Positions 1 through 8,903 of a DNA stretch of 28,145 nt are shown piece after piece. The DNA lies in the NCBI GenBank assembly GCA_964615935.1, contig CAZTTG010000084.1:1-28145 (forward strand), written 5' to 3'. The translations under genes and the position numbers were made by a program. Source of the stretch: CAZTTG01 sp964615935 (GTDB lineage Bacteria > Planctomycetota > UBA1135 > GCA-002686595). Every line of letters begins with the position of its first letter. Position 1 is the stretch's first letter. The notes below the pieces were generated by a model. That model saw nothing but the letters and a program-made list of their open reading frames with translations, did no database searches and was not told the DNA's origin.

Positions 1-68
1 CCATGTGGCGAGACAATCGGTTGAGCCGCTCGAGGCTGCAATGCCGTGGACCGTGCCTGACGGCCGGA

Positions 69-298
69 GGAATCGCTCGTGGGGGCAGGAATCCCGTCGG
101 CGTCCCGGGAGGCTGCGACGAGGCCGCGCCCGCGAAGCGGGCCGGCCGAGTAGACCGCTCTCATCTGCCGTTGCGTCGGTCGCGGCCGTGCGCTCACAGG
201 AATGGGTAGCGGGGGCAGCAATCCCGTGGGCTTCCCGTCAGGCGTCATCGAGGCCGCGCCCGCGAAGCGGGCCGGCCGAGTAGACCGCTCTCATCGGC
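69..298. repeat. Non-coding region with two copies of a ~130-bp tandem repeat
   Basis: Two blocks repeat with exactly 130 bp offset. A 46-base block at 120-165 is identical at 250-295, and a preceding block at 81-107 recurs with a few changes at 211-237. The similarity fades upstream of about position 69/199. Each long block contains a short perfect hairpin (GCCCGC-GAA-GCGGGC, at 128-142 in copy 1 and 258-272 in copy 2). Copy 2 ends three bases before the stop codon of the minus-strand RND gene, so the hairpins lie just downstream of that operon and may help end its transcripts; that is inference. I see no credible gene in 1-298: the short open frames there lack family features and run through the repeats. 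Confidence 0.8.
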
Positions 299-3200
299 CT
301 ACCCGACTCGCGACCGAATCCGCGCCGGCGGCCGGAAGGCCCAGCGCACCCGGCCGATGAGCGCCGCCGACAGATCGTCCAGCAGGGTGTAGGCCAGGGG
401 CACCACCCACAAGGTGAAGAAGGTGCTGATGGCCAGGCCGCCGGCCACGCAGGTGGCCAGCGCGCGGTAGTCGATGCCCTGGCTCGGAGGCGGCGCCAGG
501 GCCATGGGCAGGAGGCCGCAGACCGTGGTCAGCGCGGTCATCAGGATCGGGCGCACGCGCTGGGCGGATCCCTCCAGCACCGCCCGGGCGCGCTCCATGC
601 CCCCGACCCGCAGGCGGTGGACGCGGTCCAGCAGCACGATCCCGTTGTTCACCACCACCCCGGCCAGGATGATGACCCCGAACCACCCCACCGTATCCAT
701 GGTGGTGCCCGAGACGTACAGGGTCCAGCAGGCGCCGGCGATGGCGAAGGGGATGGTGAACAGCACCGAGAAGGGGAGCAGGAAGGACTCGAACAGGATC
801 CCCATCAGCAGGAAGGCCAGGGTCACCGAGAGCAGGAAGGCCCGGGCCATCTCGAACAGCTCCTCCTGCTGGCGCCGGCTGAGCAGGCCCTCCTCGCCGA
901 TCTCGTAGCCCCGCGGCAGCTCCAGACCGGCGGCCAGCGCGGCGTGGCCCGCCTCGGAGACCGCCTTCTGCTGCAGGGGACCGTCCACCTCGCCCACGAT
1001 GGTGTAGGAGGTCTTGCCGTTGCGCCGGTAGATCCAGCGGCTGCCGCGCATGAACTCGAGCTTGGCGAAGGACGAGAGGGGCACCGCCGACGCGCCGGTG
1101 AACACCTGCAGGTCCTTCAGCGTGTTCAGGCCCGCGACCTCCTCCTCGTCGTACTCGATGATCAGCGGGACCTCGCGCCCCGGCTCCTGGTAGCGCGGGA
1201 GCTGCCACCCGCGCAGAGCCCAGGAGATGTTGCGCAGGGTGGCGTCGGCGGTCACCCCCCGGGCGCTGGCGACCTCCGGGTCCATCACCACCCGCAGCTG
1301 CTCGGGGGATGACTGCAGCCGGGAGGTGATGCCCGTGAGGCCCGGCACGCCCTTCAGGATCTCCTCGGCGTGCTGCCCGATCCGCTCAAGCTCCTCGGAG
1401 TCGGGCCCGTGCAGCCGGAAGGCCACCACGGTCTTGCTGCGCCCCTCCTCGCTGCCCTCGCCGCGCATGCGGATGGAGTGGCCCGGATAGCGCGGCACCT
1501 CCTCGCGGACGCGGCGCCGCAGCTCCTCCAGGTACTCGGGGTCCTGGCGCGCCTCCCAGTACATGCTGACCTCCCCGCCGGACTCGCGGAAGTCGCACAC
1601 CAGGTTGACGAAGCCGTAGTCCTCGCGGAGGGCGCTGAAGTGCTCCTCGTAGCGCGCCATCTCCGCGGCCGCCTCCTGCAGGGTGAAGTTCGCCTCCAGC
1701 TCGACGTAGACCTGGATCTGGCCGCCGTCCTCGTCCTGCAGGAAGGGCGTGATCTCCATGCGGCCCAGGGGCACCATCACCGAGAGCACGGCCAGGGCGG
1801 CCAGCGCGCTGGCCAGCAGGCGGTGCTCGAGGGACCAGGAGAGGAGGCCGCGGTTGCTGGCCACCACCAGGTCCATGATCGAGCTCGCGCGCGGGATCCA
1901 GCGCTCGGGGCGCCGGGGCTCGCCGGGCGGCCGACTCCTCCAGCGCCTCACCCCGAAGAGGAGCAGGAGCACCAGGAGCGCGCCCGGGACCCAGTACATC
2001 ACGGGAATCCACGCGTCCAGCCCCGCCGGCAGGGGGACGCCGAAGTAGCTCGCGCGGGGCAGGACGCCCAGGGGCTGCAGCTCCTCGGCCACCCCCAGGG
2101 CCTCCCGCGTCGCGTTGCTCTGGTGCCACACCAGCCCGACGACGCCCGCCGCCAGGAGCCAGCGCAGGGGCGAGAGCGCGCGCAGGAGGCCCCGCTCGCC
2201 CCTCTGCGCGACCCGCGCGGCGTGGTAGCGCACGAAGGAGAGCGCGCCGACGGCGAGGGACGCCAGCCGGGCGGGCAGGCGGCCGACGGGGGCCAGGCGC
2301 TGGGCCAGCTTCCCGCGGGCTCCGCCCGCGCGCCCGACGATGCGCGCCGCGATGACCGGCAGGAACACCAGGGCCACCATCAGGCTGGAGAGCAGCGAGA
2401 TGCACAGCGGCAGGCCGATCTCCGTCAGCACGACCCTCAGGAACGGGTTCTCGCTCATGAAGATCAGCGGCAGGAAGGCGACCACCGTGGTGAGGGTGGC
2501 CAGCGCCACCGCCAGGCCGACCTCGGCGGTCCCCCCCGAGGCGGCCGCGTGCTTGCCCTCGCCGGCCATGCGCCGCCGCGAGATGCTCTCGATGACCACC
2601 ACCGAGTTGTCCACCAGCATCCCCATGGCCAGGGTGATGCCGACCATGGTCATGATGTTGAAGCTGCCGCCGCTGAAGAAGGCCCAGGCGATGGCCAGCA
2701 GGGCCGAGACCGGGATGGAGGCCGCCACCGCCAGCATCAGGCGGATCCGGCGCAGGAAGACCAGCAGCACGACCAGCGCCAGCCCGCCGCCCCACATGGC
2801 GGTCTCCCGGAGCTGGGTCAGCGAGGACTCGATGATCAGGCCCTGGTCGAAGAAGGGCAGGAACTCGAAGTCGCCGGCCAGCTCCGCGTCCAGCCGCAGG
2901 TCGTCGAAGGCCTCCCGCACGCGCCGGCTGGTGGCGACGGTGTTGGCCTGGCTGTCCTTCTGGATCTGGCACACGTAGGCCTGCCGGCCGTCCACGCGGA
3001 CCAGCCGCTCGCGCACGCTCTTGACCCGCGCGACCGTGCCCAGGTCGCCGATCACCAGCCCCCCGCCGACGGGGTAGTTCCGGATCTCCTCGAGGGAGTC
3101 GAAGCGCATGTCGGCGCGCAGCAGCACGCGCCGGCCGCCGTCCAGGACCTCCCCCATGGGCAGGGCGAAGTTGTCGCTGGCCAGCCGCCCGATCAGCCGC

Positions 3201-3823
3201 CCCAGGTCCAGGTTGGCGGCGCGCACCCGGTCCTCGTCGAGCAGGATGCGCACCGAGTCGTCCAGCACGCCGTGGATGTCGGCGCGGCCCACGCCGTCGA
3301 CGGCCTCCAGGCGGCGCTGCACCACGGTGTCCAGCAGGAAGTCGGTGCGGTCCGACTCCGGCGGCGTCAGCACCGCGGCCATCAGGATCGGCATCTGGTC
3401 GATGTTGAACGACCAGATGCCGATCCGGTCGACCGTGTCGGGCAGGAGGGCCCGGGCGCGCTCGATGCGGTCGCGCACCTCGGCCTTGGCCAGGCCCATG
3501 TCCTGGTCGGCGTCGAGCTCGACGCGGACCCGGGCCGTGTCGGGCCCGGAGCTGCTGTACAGGGCGGCCACCCCGGAGAGCGTGCGCAGCTGCTCCTCCA
3601 GCACGCGGGTGACCTTGCGGTCGTTCTCGTGGGCGCTCGAGCCCGGGTGCGAGACCCACACCACGAGCTGGGGCAGGGCGACCCCGCTGGGCCACATCTG
3701 CACCGGGATGCGGCCGTAGGCGATGACGCCCACCACGATCAGGGTGGCGAAGACCACCAGCAGGGTGATCGGCCGGCGGACCAGGCCCGCGAAGAAGCCG
3801 GTGCTGCGCTCGGCGGGGCTCAT
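299..3823 (-). CDS. RND-family efflux transporter, second subunit of the operon
   Basis: A 1174-aa inner-membrane proton-driven exporter of the AcrB/MdtC type. The ATG at 3821-3823 is inside an ATGA overlap with the stop of the upstream RND gene, so translation is coupled. The order is classic: N-terminal TM1 (about residues 18-36), porter domain, TM2-6, second porter half, TM8-12. The TM4 proton-relay motif GMLVDN places Asp at residue 405, the AcrB D407/D408 region, and the second half carries the matching AGVVVNN motif. Oddity: residues about 497-650, between TM6 and TM7, form a ~150-aa insert with two extra hydrophobic stretches (about 548-565 and 608-628), so the protein may have 14 rather than 12 membrane helices. 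Substrate cannot be read from sequence. It probably forms a heteromeric pump with its neighbour, as MdtB and MdtC do. No outer-membrane TolC partner is present in the window. Confidence 0.93.
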   Translation of the reverse strand: MSPAERSTGFFAGLVRRPITLLVVFATLIVVGVIAYGRIPVQMWPSGVALPQLVVWVSHPGSSAHENDRKVTRVLEEQLRTLSGVAALYSSSGPDTARVRVELDADQDMGLAKAEVRDRIERARALLPDTVDRIGIWSFNIDQMPILMAAVLTPPESDRTDFLLDTVVQRRLEAVDGVGRADIHGVLDDSVRILLDEDRVRAANLDLGRLIGRLASDNFALPMGEVLDGGRRVLLRADMRFDSLEEIRNYPVGGGLVIGDLGTVARVKSVRERLVRVDGRQAYVCQIQKDSQANTVATSRRVREAFDDLRLDAELAGDFEFLPFFDQGLIIESSLTQLRETAMWGGGLALVVLLVFLRRIRLMLAVAASIPVSALLAIAWAFFSGGSFNIMTMVGITLAMGMLVDNSVVVIESISRRRMAGEGKHAAASGGTAEVGLAVALATLTTVVAFLPLIFMSENPFLRVVLTEIGLPLCISLLSSLMVALVFLPVIAARIVGRAGGARGKLAQRLAPVGRLPARLASLAVGALSFVRYHAARVAQRGERGLLRALSPLRWLLAAGVVGLVWHQSNATREALGVAEELQPLGVLPRASYFGVPLPAGLDAWIPVMYWVPGALLVLLLLFGVRRWRSRPPGEPRRPERWIPRASSIMDLVVASNRGLLSWSLEHRLLASALAALAVLSVMVPLGRMEITPFLQDEDGGQIQVYVELEANFTLQEAAAEMARYEEHFSALREDYGFVNLVCDFRESGGEVSMYWEARQDPEYLEELRRRVREEVPRYPGHSIRMRGEGSEEGRSKTVVAFRLHGPDSEELERIGQHAEEILKGVPGLTGITSRLQSSPEQLRVVMDPEVASARGVTADATLRNISWALRGWQLPRYQEPGREVPLIIEYDEEEVAGLNTLKDLQVFTGASAVPLSSFAKLEFMRGSRWIYRRNGKTSYTIVGEVDGPLQQKAVSEAGHAALAAGLELPRGYEIGEEGLLSRRQQEELFEMARAFLLSVTLAFLLMGILFESFLLPFSVLFTIPFAIAGACWTLYVSGTTMDTVGWFGVIILAGVVVNNGIVLLDRVHRLRVGGMERARAVLEGSAQRVRPILMTALTTVCGLLPMALAPPPSQGIDYRALATCVAGGLAISTFFTLWVVPLAYTLLDDLSAALIGRVRWAFRPPARIRSRVG

Positions 3824-6800
3824 CCGGCTTGGGCCACCCGGCGGCGGCGGGACACGAGGGAGTAGATCACGGGGACCACGACCAGGGTCAGGAGGGTGGA
3901 GCTGATCAGGCCGGCGATCACCGAGATGGCCATGGGGGCGCGGATCTCCGAGCCCTCCCCGGCGCCGATCTCGCCCAGCCAGGGGACGCCCTCCAGCCAG
4001 CCGGTCAGGGGCAGGAGTCCCAGCACCGTGGTGGCGGTGGTCATCAGGATGGGTCGCAGCCGGGCGCTGCCCGCCTCCACGATCGCCGCGCGCAGCTCCA
4101 GGCCCGCGGCCCGCCGCTGGTTGATGCGGTCGATCAGCACGATGGCGTTGTTGACCACGATGCCCGCCAGCATGATCAGGCCGATGAAGACCACCACCGA
4201 GAGGGGGATGTCGAGCAGCGCCAGCGCGAAGACCACGCCCACCCCGGCCAGCGGGACCGACACCAGGATGATCAGCGGCTGGACCAGGGATTCGAACTGG
4301 CTGGCCATGACCACGTAGACCAGGAAGACCGCCAGCAGCAGGGCGAAGCGCATGCTGGTCTGGGCCTCGTCCATCTCGCGCTTCTGGCCGCCGAGCTGCA
4401 CCGACACGTCGTCGGGGGTGGAGAGGCTCGCCAGGGCCCCCTCGATGCGCGAGCTGAGGCCGGACAGGTGCAGCCCGCTGCCCGCGGCGGTGAGCTGCAC
4501 CGCGCGGCTGTTGCCGATGCGGCGGATCTCGGCCGGCCCCTGCACCCGCTCGACCCGCGCCACCGAGCTCAGGCGCACCGGCGCCACGGACTCGGGGTTG
4601 ATCACCATGTCGAGCACCTTGTCCAGGCTGGACAGGATGTCCTCGTCGCCCAGCACGCGGATGTCGATGCGCTCGTCGCCCTCGACGAAGCGCGTGCTCA
4701 CCAGGCCCAGCACCTGGTTCCGCACCAGGTTGGACACCTGCGCCAGGTCCAGCCCGTACTCCAGGGTCTTGTCGCGGTCGAAGGCGATGCGAGCCTCGGG
4801 GTGGCCGGGGCGCACGGTGGTGCGCACGTCGTCCAGCTCCTCGATCTCGGAGAGGCGCCCCAGCACGTCCTCGCCCACCTCGCGCAGGGCGTCCAGGTCG
4901 TAGCCCAGGACCTCCACCGTGATGGGGGCCTCCAGGGCGAAGGGCGTCGGCCGCGAAACGTCCACCGAGCGCACCGCGGGCCGCTCCGCGAGGTGGCGGC
5001 GCACCCGCGCCACGGCCGCCTCCTCGCGCTCGTAGCCGCTGGCCTCGGGCTCCAGCTTCACCGTGAGCCGGGCGGTGTGCTTGCCCTCGATCTCGCGCGT
5101 GAGGGTGTCCTTCTCCACCCCCACGGTCAGGGCGGTGCCGGCGACCTCGGGCAGCGCGCGAATCTCGCGCTCCAGGGCGCACAGGGTCTCGTCGGTCACC
5201 TCCAGGGGGGTGCCCACCTCCAGGCCCACGTGGGCGGTGAACTCGCCCTGGTGGATCTCGGGCAGGAGCTCGACGTCCAGCTCCAGGGCCGCGGTCCACG
5301 CCCAGTACGAGAGCCCGATGGCCGCCAGCACGACCAGCCAGGCCAGGCGGAGGGCTCCGCCGAGCAGCCGCGGGTAGAGCGCCTCGATCCCGCGCCACAC
5401 CAGGTCGAAGGCCGCGCGCGGGGGCCAGGTCACCCAGGCGCCCAGCTTGTAGAGGGCGAAGAGGATCCCGCCCAGGACGCGCATCAGGCTCTGGAGGAAG
5501 TGCAGAAACAGGCGGCCGAGGAGCGCCAGCAGGCTCGGCACCAGGCGCCCCAGGGAGAAGTCGAGCCCCTCGCGCAGCCCCGCGGGGCGCGCCGCCGGCT
5601 GGCCCCCGCCCCCCGACAGCCAGGGCAGGGAGGCCAGCATGGGGATGAAGAGCACCGCCACCAGCAGGGAGACCAGGAGCGCCGAGACCACCGTCACCGC
5701 CTGGTCGCCGAAAATCTGACCGGCGATCCCGTGCACGAACACGATGGGGGCGAAGACCGCGATGGTGGTCAGGGTGGAGGCGGTGATGGCGCCGGCCACC
5801 TCCTGCACCCCGCGCACGGCGGCGTGCCGCAGGTCGTCGCCCTCCTCGCGGCAGCGGGTGATCGACTCCAGCACCACGATGGCGTTGTCCACCAGCATGC
5901 CCACGCCCAGCGCCAGCCCCCCCAGCGACATGATGTTGAGGGAGACGTCCAGCAGGAACATGGGCGCGAAGGTGACCACCACCGAGATGGGGATGGCGGT
6001 GGCGATGATGAAGGTCGCCGAGAGGCGCCGCAGGAAGATCCAGATGACCGCCACCGCCAGCAGGGCCCCCAGCAGCGCCGCCTGGCGCACGTCGTCCACC
6101 GCCGCGCGGATGAAAGTGGACTGGTCGGAGAGCTCCTCGATGCGCGAGGACTTGCGCAGCTGCCAGGCCAGGAAGTCGGTCTTGCGCCGGTCCTCCCAGC
6201 TCTCGCGCAGCCCCCTTGGCTGGCCCCGGGACTGCTCCTGGAGCTTGCGCGCGTGGGCCCGCTGCTCGGGCGTGCCGAAGAGGCGGCGCTTGACCGAGTC
6301 GGCCACCTCGACGATGTTCGCCCCGGCCTCGCGGTAGATGGCGATCTCCACCGCCTCGCGGCCGTCGATGCGGCTGACCACCTCGCGCTCGGCGTGGGTG
6401 CGCTGCACCTTGGCGATGTCGCGCACCCGGATGGTCCCCTCGCCGCGGCGCACCACCGGCAGCGAGGCGATCTCCTCCACGTCGCGGAACTCGTTCAGGG
6501 TGCGCACCAGGTACTCGGTGGAGCCCTCCCGGATCAGCCCCCCCGAGGCGTTGATGTTCTCCTGGGTCAGGCGGGTGGAGACCGTGCCCGGGTCGATGTT
6601 GAGCGCCGCCAGGGCGAAGGGATCCACGGCGATGCGGATCTCCTCCTCCAGGCCCCCGCGCACCTGGATGGCGGCCACCCCCGAGATCGACTCCAGCTCG
6701 CGCTTGATGCGGTGCTCCGCCATCCAGCGCAACTGCACCAGCTCCTGGACCGAGGCCTCCGGCGAGGACCCCTGCGGCCGGGTCACCCCGATCCGCAGGA

Positions 6801-7272
6801 TCGGATCGAGGTTGGGGTCGTAGCGCAGGATCAGCGGCCGGTCGGCGCCCTGGGGCAGGAAGACGCCGTCCAGCTTGTCGCGCACGTCCTGCACGGCGAA
6901 GGTCATGGGGGTGCCCCACTCGTACTCGAGCACCACGTCGGAGGTCTCGGCGCGGCTGATCGAGGTGGAGCGCACCAGGTCAGGCAGGGTGGAGAGCGCC
7001 TCCTGGATGCGCACCGAGATGCGGTCCTCCACGTCCTCCGGGGCCGCCCCCGGGTAGCTCGTGCGCACCGTGAGGGTGGGGTAGCTGATCTCCGGGAGCA
7101 GGTCCATCGGCAGCTTGCCGAAGGACACCAGCCCGAAGACCGCGATGGCCACCATGAACATGGTGATGGCCACCGGCCGGCGGGTCACGAAGGCCAGGGG
7201 CCCGCGGGGGCCGTCCCCGGTCGGCTCGCCGCCGGTGGACTCCGCGGCCGGCTCCTCGCGCCTGCGGATCAA
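3820..7272 (-). CDS. RND-family efflux transporter, first subunit of the operon
   Basis: An 1150-aa AcrB/MdtB-type exporter. The start is TTG at 7270-7272: no in-frame ATG precedes the conserved N-terminal region, a GAGG sits upstream, and the gene begins 7 nt after the adaptor stop. A ~25-residue charged cytoplasmic N-terminus precedes the family signature with TM1 (VTRRPVAITMFM onward). The TM4 motif GMLVDNAIVV gives the proton-relay Asp at residue 462; the TM10 region has AGIVVNNAIVLID. Two features lengthen it relative to AcrB (about 1050 aa): a charged insert near residues 335-380 before TM2, and a ~90-aa segment near 553-640 between TM6 and TM7 rich in amphipathic or hydrophobic helices. 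It differs clearly from the downstream RND subunit, so the pair is not a recent duplication. The ATGA overlap at 3820-3823 supports near 1:1 synthesis. Confidence 0.95.
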   Translation of the reverse strand: MIRRREEPAAESTGGEPTGDGPRGPLAFVTRRPVAITMFMVAIAVFGLVSFGKLPMDLLPEISYPTLTVRTSYPGAAPEDVEDRISVRIQEALSTLPDLVRSTSISRAETSDVVLEYEWGTPMTFAVQDVRDKLDGVFLPQGADRPLILRYDPNLDPILRIGVTRPQGSSPEASVQELVQLRWMAEHRIKRELESISGVAAIQVRGGLEEEIRIAVDPFALAALNIDPGTVSTRLTQENINASGGLIREGSTEYLVRTLNEFRDVEEIASLPVVRRGEGTIRVRDIAKVQRTHAEREVVSRIDGREAVEIAIYREAGANIVEVADSVKRRLFGTPEQRAHARKLQEQSRGQPRGLRESWEDRRKTDFLAWQLRKSSRIEELSDQSTFIRAAVDDVRQAALLGALLAVAVIWIFLRRLSATFIIATAIPISVVVTFAPMFLLDVSLNIMSLGGLALGVGMLVDNAIVVLESITRCREEGDDLRHAAVRGVQEVAGAITASTLTTIAVFAPIVFVHGIAGQIFGDQAVTVVSALLVSLLVAVLFIPMLASLPWLSGGGGQPAARPAGLREGLDFSLGRLVPSLLALLGRLFLHFLQSLMRVLGGILFALYKLGAWVTWPPRAAFDLVWRGIEALYPRLLGGALRLAWLVVLAAIGLSYWAWTAALELDVELLPEIHQGEFTAHVGLEVGTPLEVTDETLCALEREIRALPEVAGTALTVGVEKDTLTREIEGKHTARLTVKLEPEASGYEREEAAVARVRRHLAERPAVRSVDVSRPTPFALEAPITVEVLGYDLDALREVGEDVLGRLSEIEELDDVRTTVRPGHPEARIAFDRDKTLEYGLDLAQVSNLVRNQVLGLVSTRFVEGDERIDIRVLGDEDILSSLDKVLDMVINPESVAPVRLSSVARVERVQGPAEIRRIGNSRAVQLTAAGSGLHLSGLSSRIEGALASLSTPDDVSVQLGGQKREMDEAQTSMRFALLLAVFLVYVVMASQFESLVQPLIILVSVPLAGVGVVFALALLDIPLSVVVFIGLIMLAGIVVNNAIVLIDRINQRRAAGLELRAAIVEAGSARLRPILMTTATTVLGLLPLTGWLEGVPWLGEIGAGEGSEIRAPMAISVIAGLISSTLLTLVVVPVIYSLVSRRRRVAQAG

Positions 7273-7279
7273 GGCCGCC

Positions 7280-8692
7280 TCACCCGTCGTTCCCCGAGGT
7301 CTCGGCGTCCCGCGAGACCTGGTCGTTCTCAGGCGTCTCGGCGTCCTCCGCCGCCTCCTCCCCGCTCACCTCGTCGGGGGGCCGGGCGGGTCGCTCGGCC
7401 CTCTCCACCACCACCTCGCTGCCGTCCTCCAGGTCGCGGTTGCCCACCACCACCACCGCGTCGCCCACGGAGAGGGCGTCGGCCTCGAGCGGGAGCACCT
7501 CGACGTCCTGATCGCTGCGGAAGCCCTCGGTCACCTCCACCCGCCGCGCCACGCCGTCGGACACGGCGAAGAGCAGGCTCAGGTCCCCCTCCCGCTGGAT
7601 GGCGCGCTTGGGGACCACCAGGGCGTCGGGGTGTCTGTCGGTGACGATCTCGAGGCGCACCAGCATGCCGGGCAGCAGGCCCGGGCCCGCCTCGTTCTCC
7701 TCCTCGGCCTCCAGCCGGGTGGTGACCCGGAAGTTGCCGCTCTGGGGATCGATGGTGGGGGAGGTGCGCTCCACGATGCCGCGGAAGGCCTGGCCCGGCA
7801 GGGCCTCGGCCTTCGCGCGGATCTCCACCGGCGGCAGACCGCCTCCGTTCGAGGGCGCCCCGCGGGGTCGGAACAGCGGCAGCTCCACCTGGGGCCGCGA
7901 GAAGACGGCGCGCAGCTCGACGGGGTCGGTGAGCAGGAAGGCGGGCGAGGCCGCGCCCACGCTGTCCCCGACCCGGATCGTGCGCTGGGCCAGGACGCCG
8001 TCGAAGGGAGCCACCACGTCCATGAACGAGAGGGACAGGCGGGCCCGCTCCACCGTCAGCCGGGCGCGCACGACCGCGCTCTCGGCGGCGGTCTTGTCGA
8101 GCTGCGCGCGCTCCAGGGCCAGCCTGGCCGAGCCCCAGTCGTCCTCGGCGTTGTCGCGCGCCACCCGCGAGGTCTCCAGCGCCTGCTCCGAGAGGAGCCC
8201 CGGCAGGTCCTCCTCCCCCTGGGTGATCGCCACGTTGCGGTCGTGGTCGCGCCGCGCCTGCTCGTACGCGCGGGCCGCGGTGCGCTCGCCCGACTCGGCC
8301 TCCTTGCGGGCGACCTCCAGGCGCGGGACGCTGGCCAGGGCCTCGTCCAGGGCCAGCTCGGCGTCGGTGACGGCGTTCTGGGCCTCGCGCCGGTCCAGGC
8401 GCGCGAGCACCTGGCCGGTCTCGACCCGGTCCCCCTCCTCGGCGAGCACCTCGACCACCACGCCGGTGGTGCGGGGGAAGAGCACGACCTCGTTCTCCGA
8501 CACCACCGCGGTGGTGGTCTCGAAGATCTGCAGCATCTCCCGTCGCTCGACGGGGACGGTGCGCACGCGGGCTGGCTCGCGCACCTTGACGACCTGGGTC
8601 AGGAACTCGTCGCCGCCCGGGCCCGGGCTCCCACCGCAGGCGAAGAGCAGGCTCAGGGCGGTTGCGAGGACCGGCTTGCGGGGGCGCAGCAT
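7280..8692 (-). CDS. RND efflux periplasmic adaptor (membrane fusion protein), lipoprotein
   Basis: A 470-aa HlyD/AcrA-type adaptor that would bridge the two RND subunits and an outer-membrane channel. The N-terminus is a lipoprotein signal: basic residues, a hydrophobic core and a lipobox LFAC with the lipidated Cys at residue 19. It is followed by a first beta/lipoyl half (LFPRTTGVVVEVLAEEGD near residues 65-83), a long alpha-helical hairpin rich in Glu/Arg (about 95-210), the second lipoyl half (VVAPFDGVLAQR), a beta-barrel and a membrane-proximal domain with VPKRAIQ. The C-terminal ~45 residues are acidic and low-complexity (Glu/Ala/Asp). It is the first gene of the minus-strand operon. 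No Shine-Dalgarno is obvious before the ATG and I could not assign a promoter in the 211-bp divergent gap to moeA. Confidence 0.93.
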   Translation of the reverse strand: MLRPRKPVLATALSLLFACGGSPGPGGDEFLTQVVKVREPARVRTVPVERREMLQIFETTTAVVSENEVVLFPRTTGVVVEVLAEEGDRVETGQVLARLDRREAQNAVTDAELALDEALASVPRLEVARKEAESGERTAARAYEQARRDHDRNVAITQGEEDLPGLLSEQALETSRVARDNAEDDWGSARLALERAQLDKTAAESAVVRARLTVERARLSLSFMDVVAPFDGVLAQRTIRVGDSVGAASPAFLLTDPVELRAVFSRPQVELPLFRPRGAPSNGGGLPPVEIRAKAEALPGQAFRGIVERTSPTIDPQSGNFRVTTRLEAEEENEAGPGLLPGMLVRLEIVTDRHPDALVVPKRAIQREGDLSLLFAVSDGVARRVEVTEGFRSDQDVEVLPLEADALSVGDAVVVVGNRDLEDGSEVVVERAERPARPPDEVSGEEAAEDAETPENDQVSRDAETSGNDG

Positions 8693-8891
8693 GTTCGTGG
8701 GGGTCCGGCTGGGGCTGGGACGGCGGTGGGGGCCGGCTGGGAGAGGGCCCGACCGGCACCGGGTTCGAGTGACCTACCCGGTTTCCTGGTTGTGATTCGG
8801 CCTCTCCCTCTTCCGGATCGAGGGTCGATCGAGCTCGGCCAGCCGCGGCCGGCCCGCGCTTGGAACTGGGGCGAGGCCCGCTTCGAGTCGC

Positions 8892-8903
8892 TACACTGCG
8901 CCC
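8892..8903 (+). promoter_or_regulatory. -10 element and probable start of a leaderless moeA transcript
   Basis: TACACT at 8892-8897 matches the -10 hexamers of the other promoters in this window (TATACT, TAGACT, TACACT). Only six bases separate it from the GTG of moeA at 8904, where transcription would be expected to start. No -35 with correct spacing is visible (TTGGAA at 8860 is too far), and no Shine-Dalgarno is possible in this space. The start codon itself is supported because the MoeA family N-terminal helix begins within a few residues of it. Confidence 0.55.

Noticed and set aside
120..165. TAGACC in each repeat copy as a promoter -10 element
   Set aside because: No TTG-type -35 at 16-18 bp and no plus-strand gene downstream; the position is at the 3' end of a minus-strand gene.
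3..283. Two short plus-strand open frames at the left edge
   Set aside because: They run through the tandem repeat, are Arg-rich and have no ribosome binding site or family resemblance.
299..6919. A single 2206-residue minus-strand open frame covering both RND genes
   Set aside because: Only the part from 3823 down to 299 shows RND family sequence; the upstream part is out of frame with the first RND gene, lacks family motifs and is a high-GC artefact.
1370..7644. Very long plus-strand open frames opposite the RND genes
   Set aside because: His/Gln/Asp/Arg-rich low-complexity translations, the usual antisense shadow of GC-rich genes on the other strand, with no motifs.
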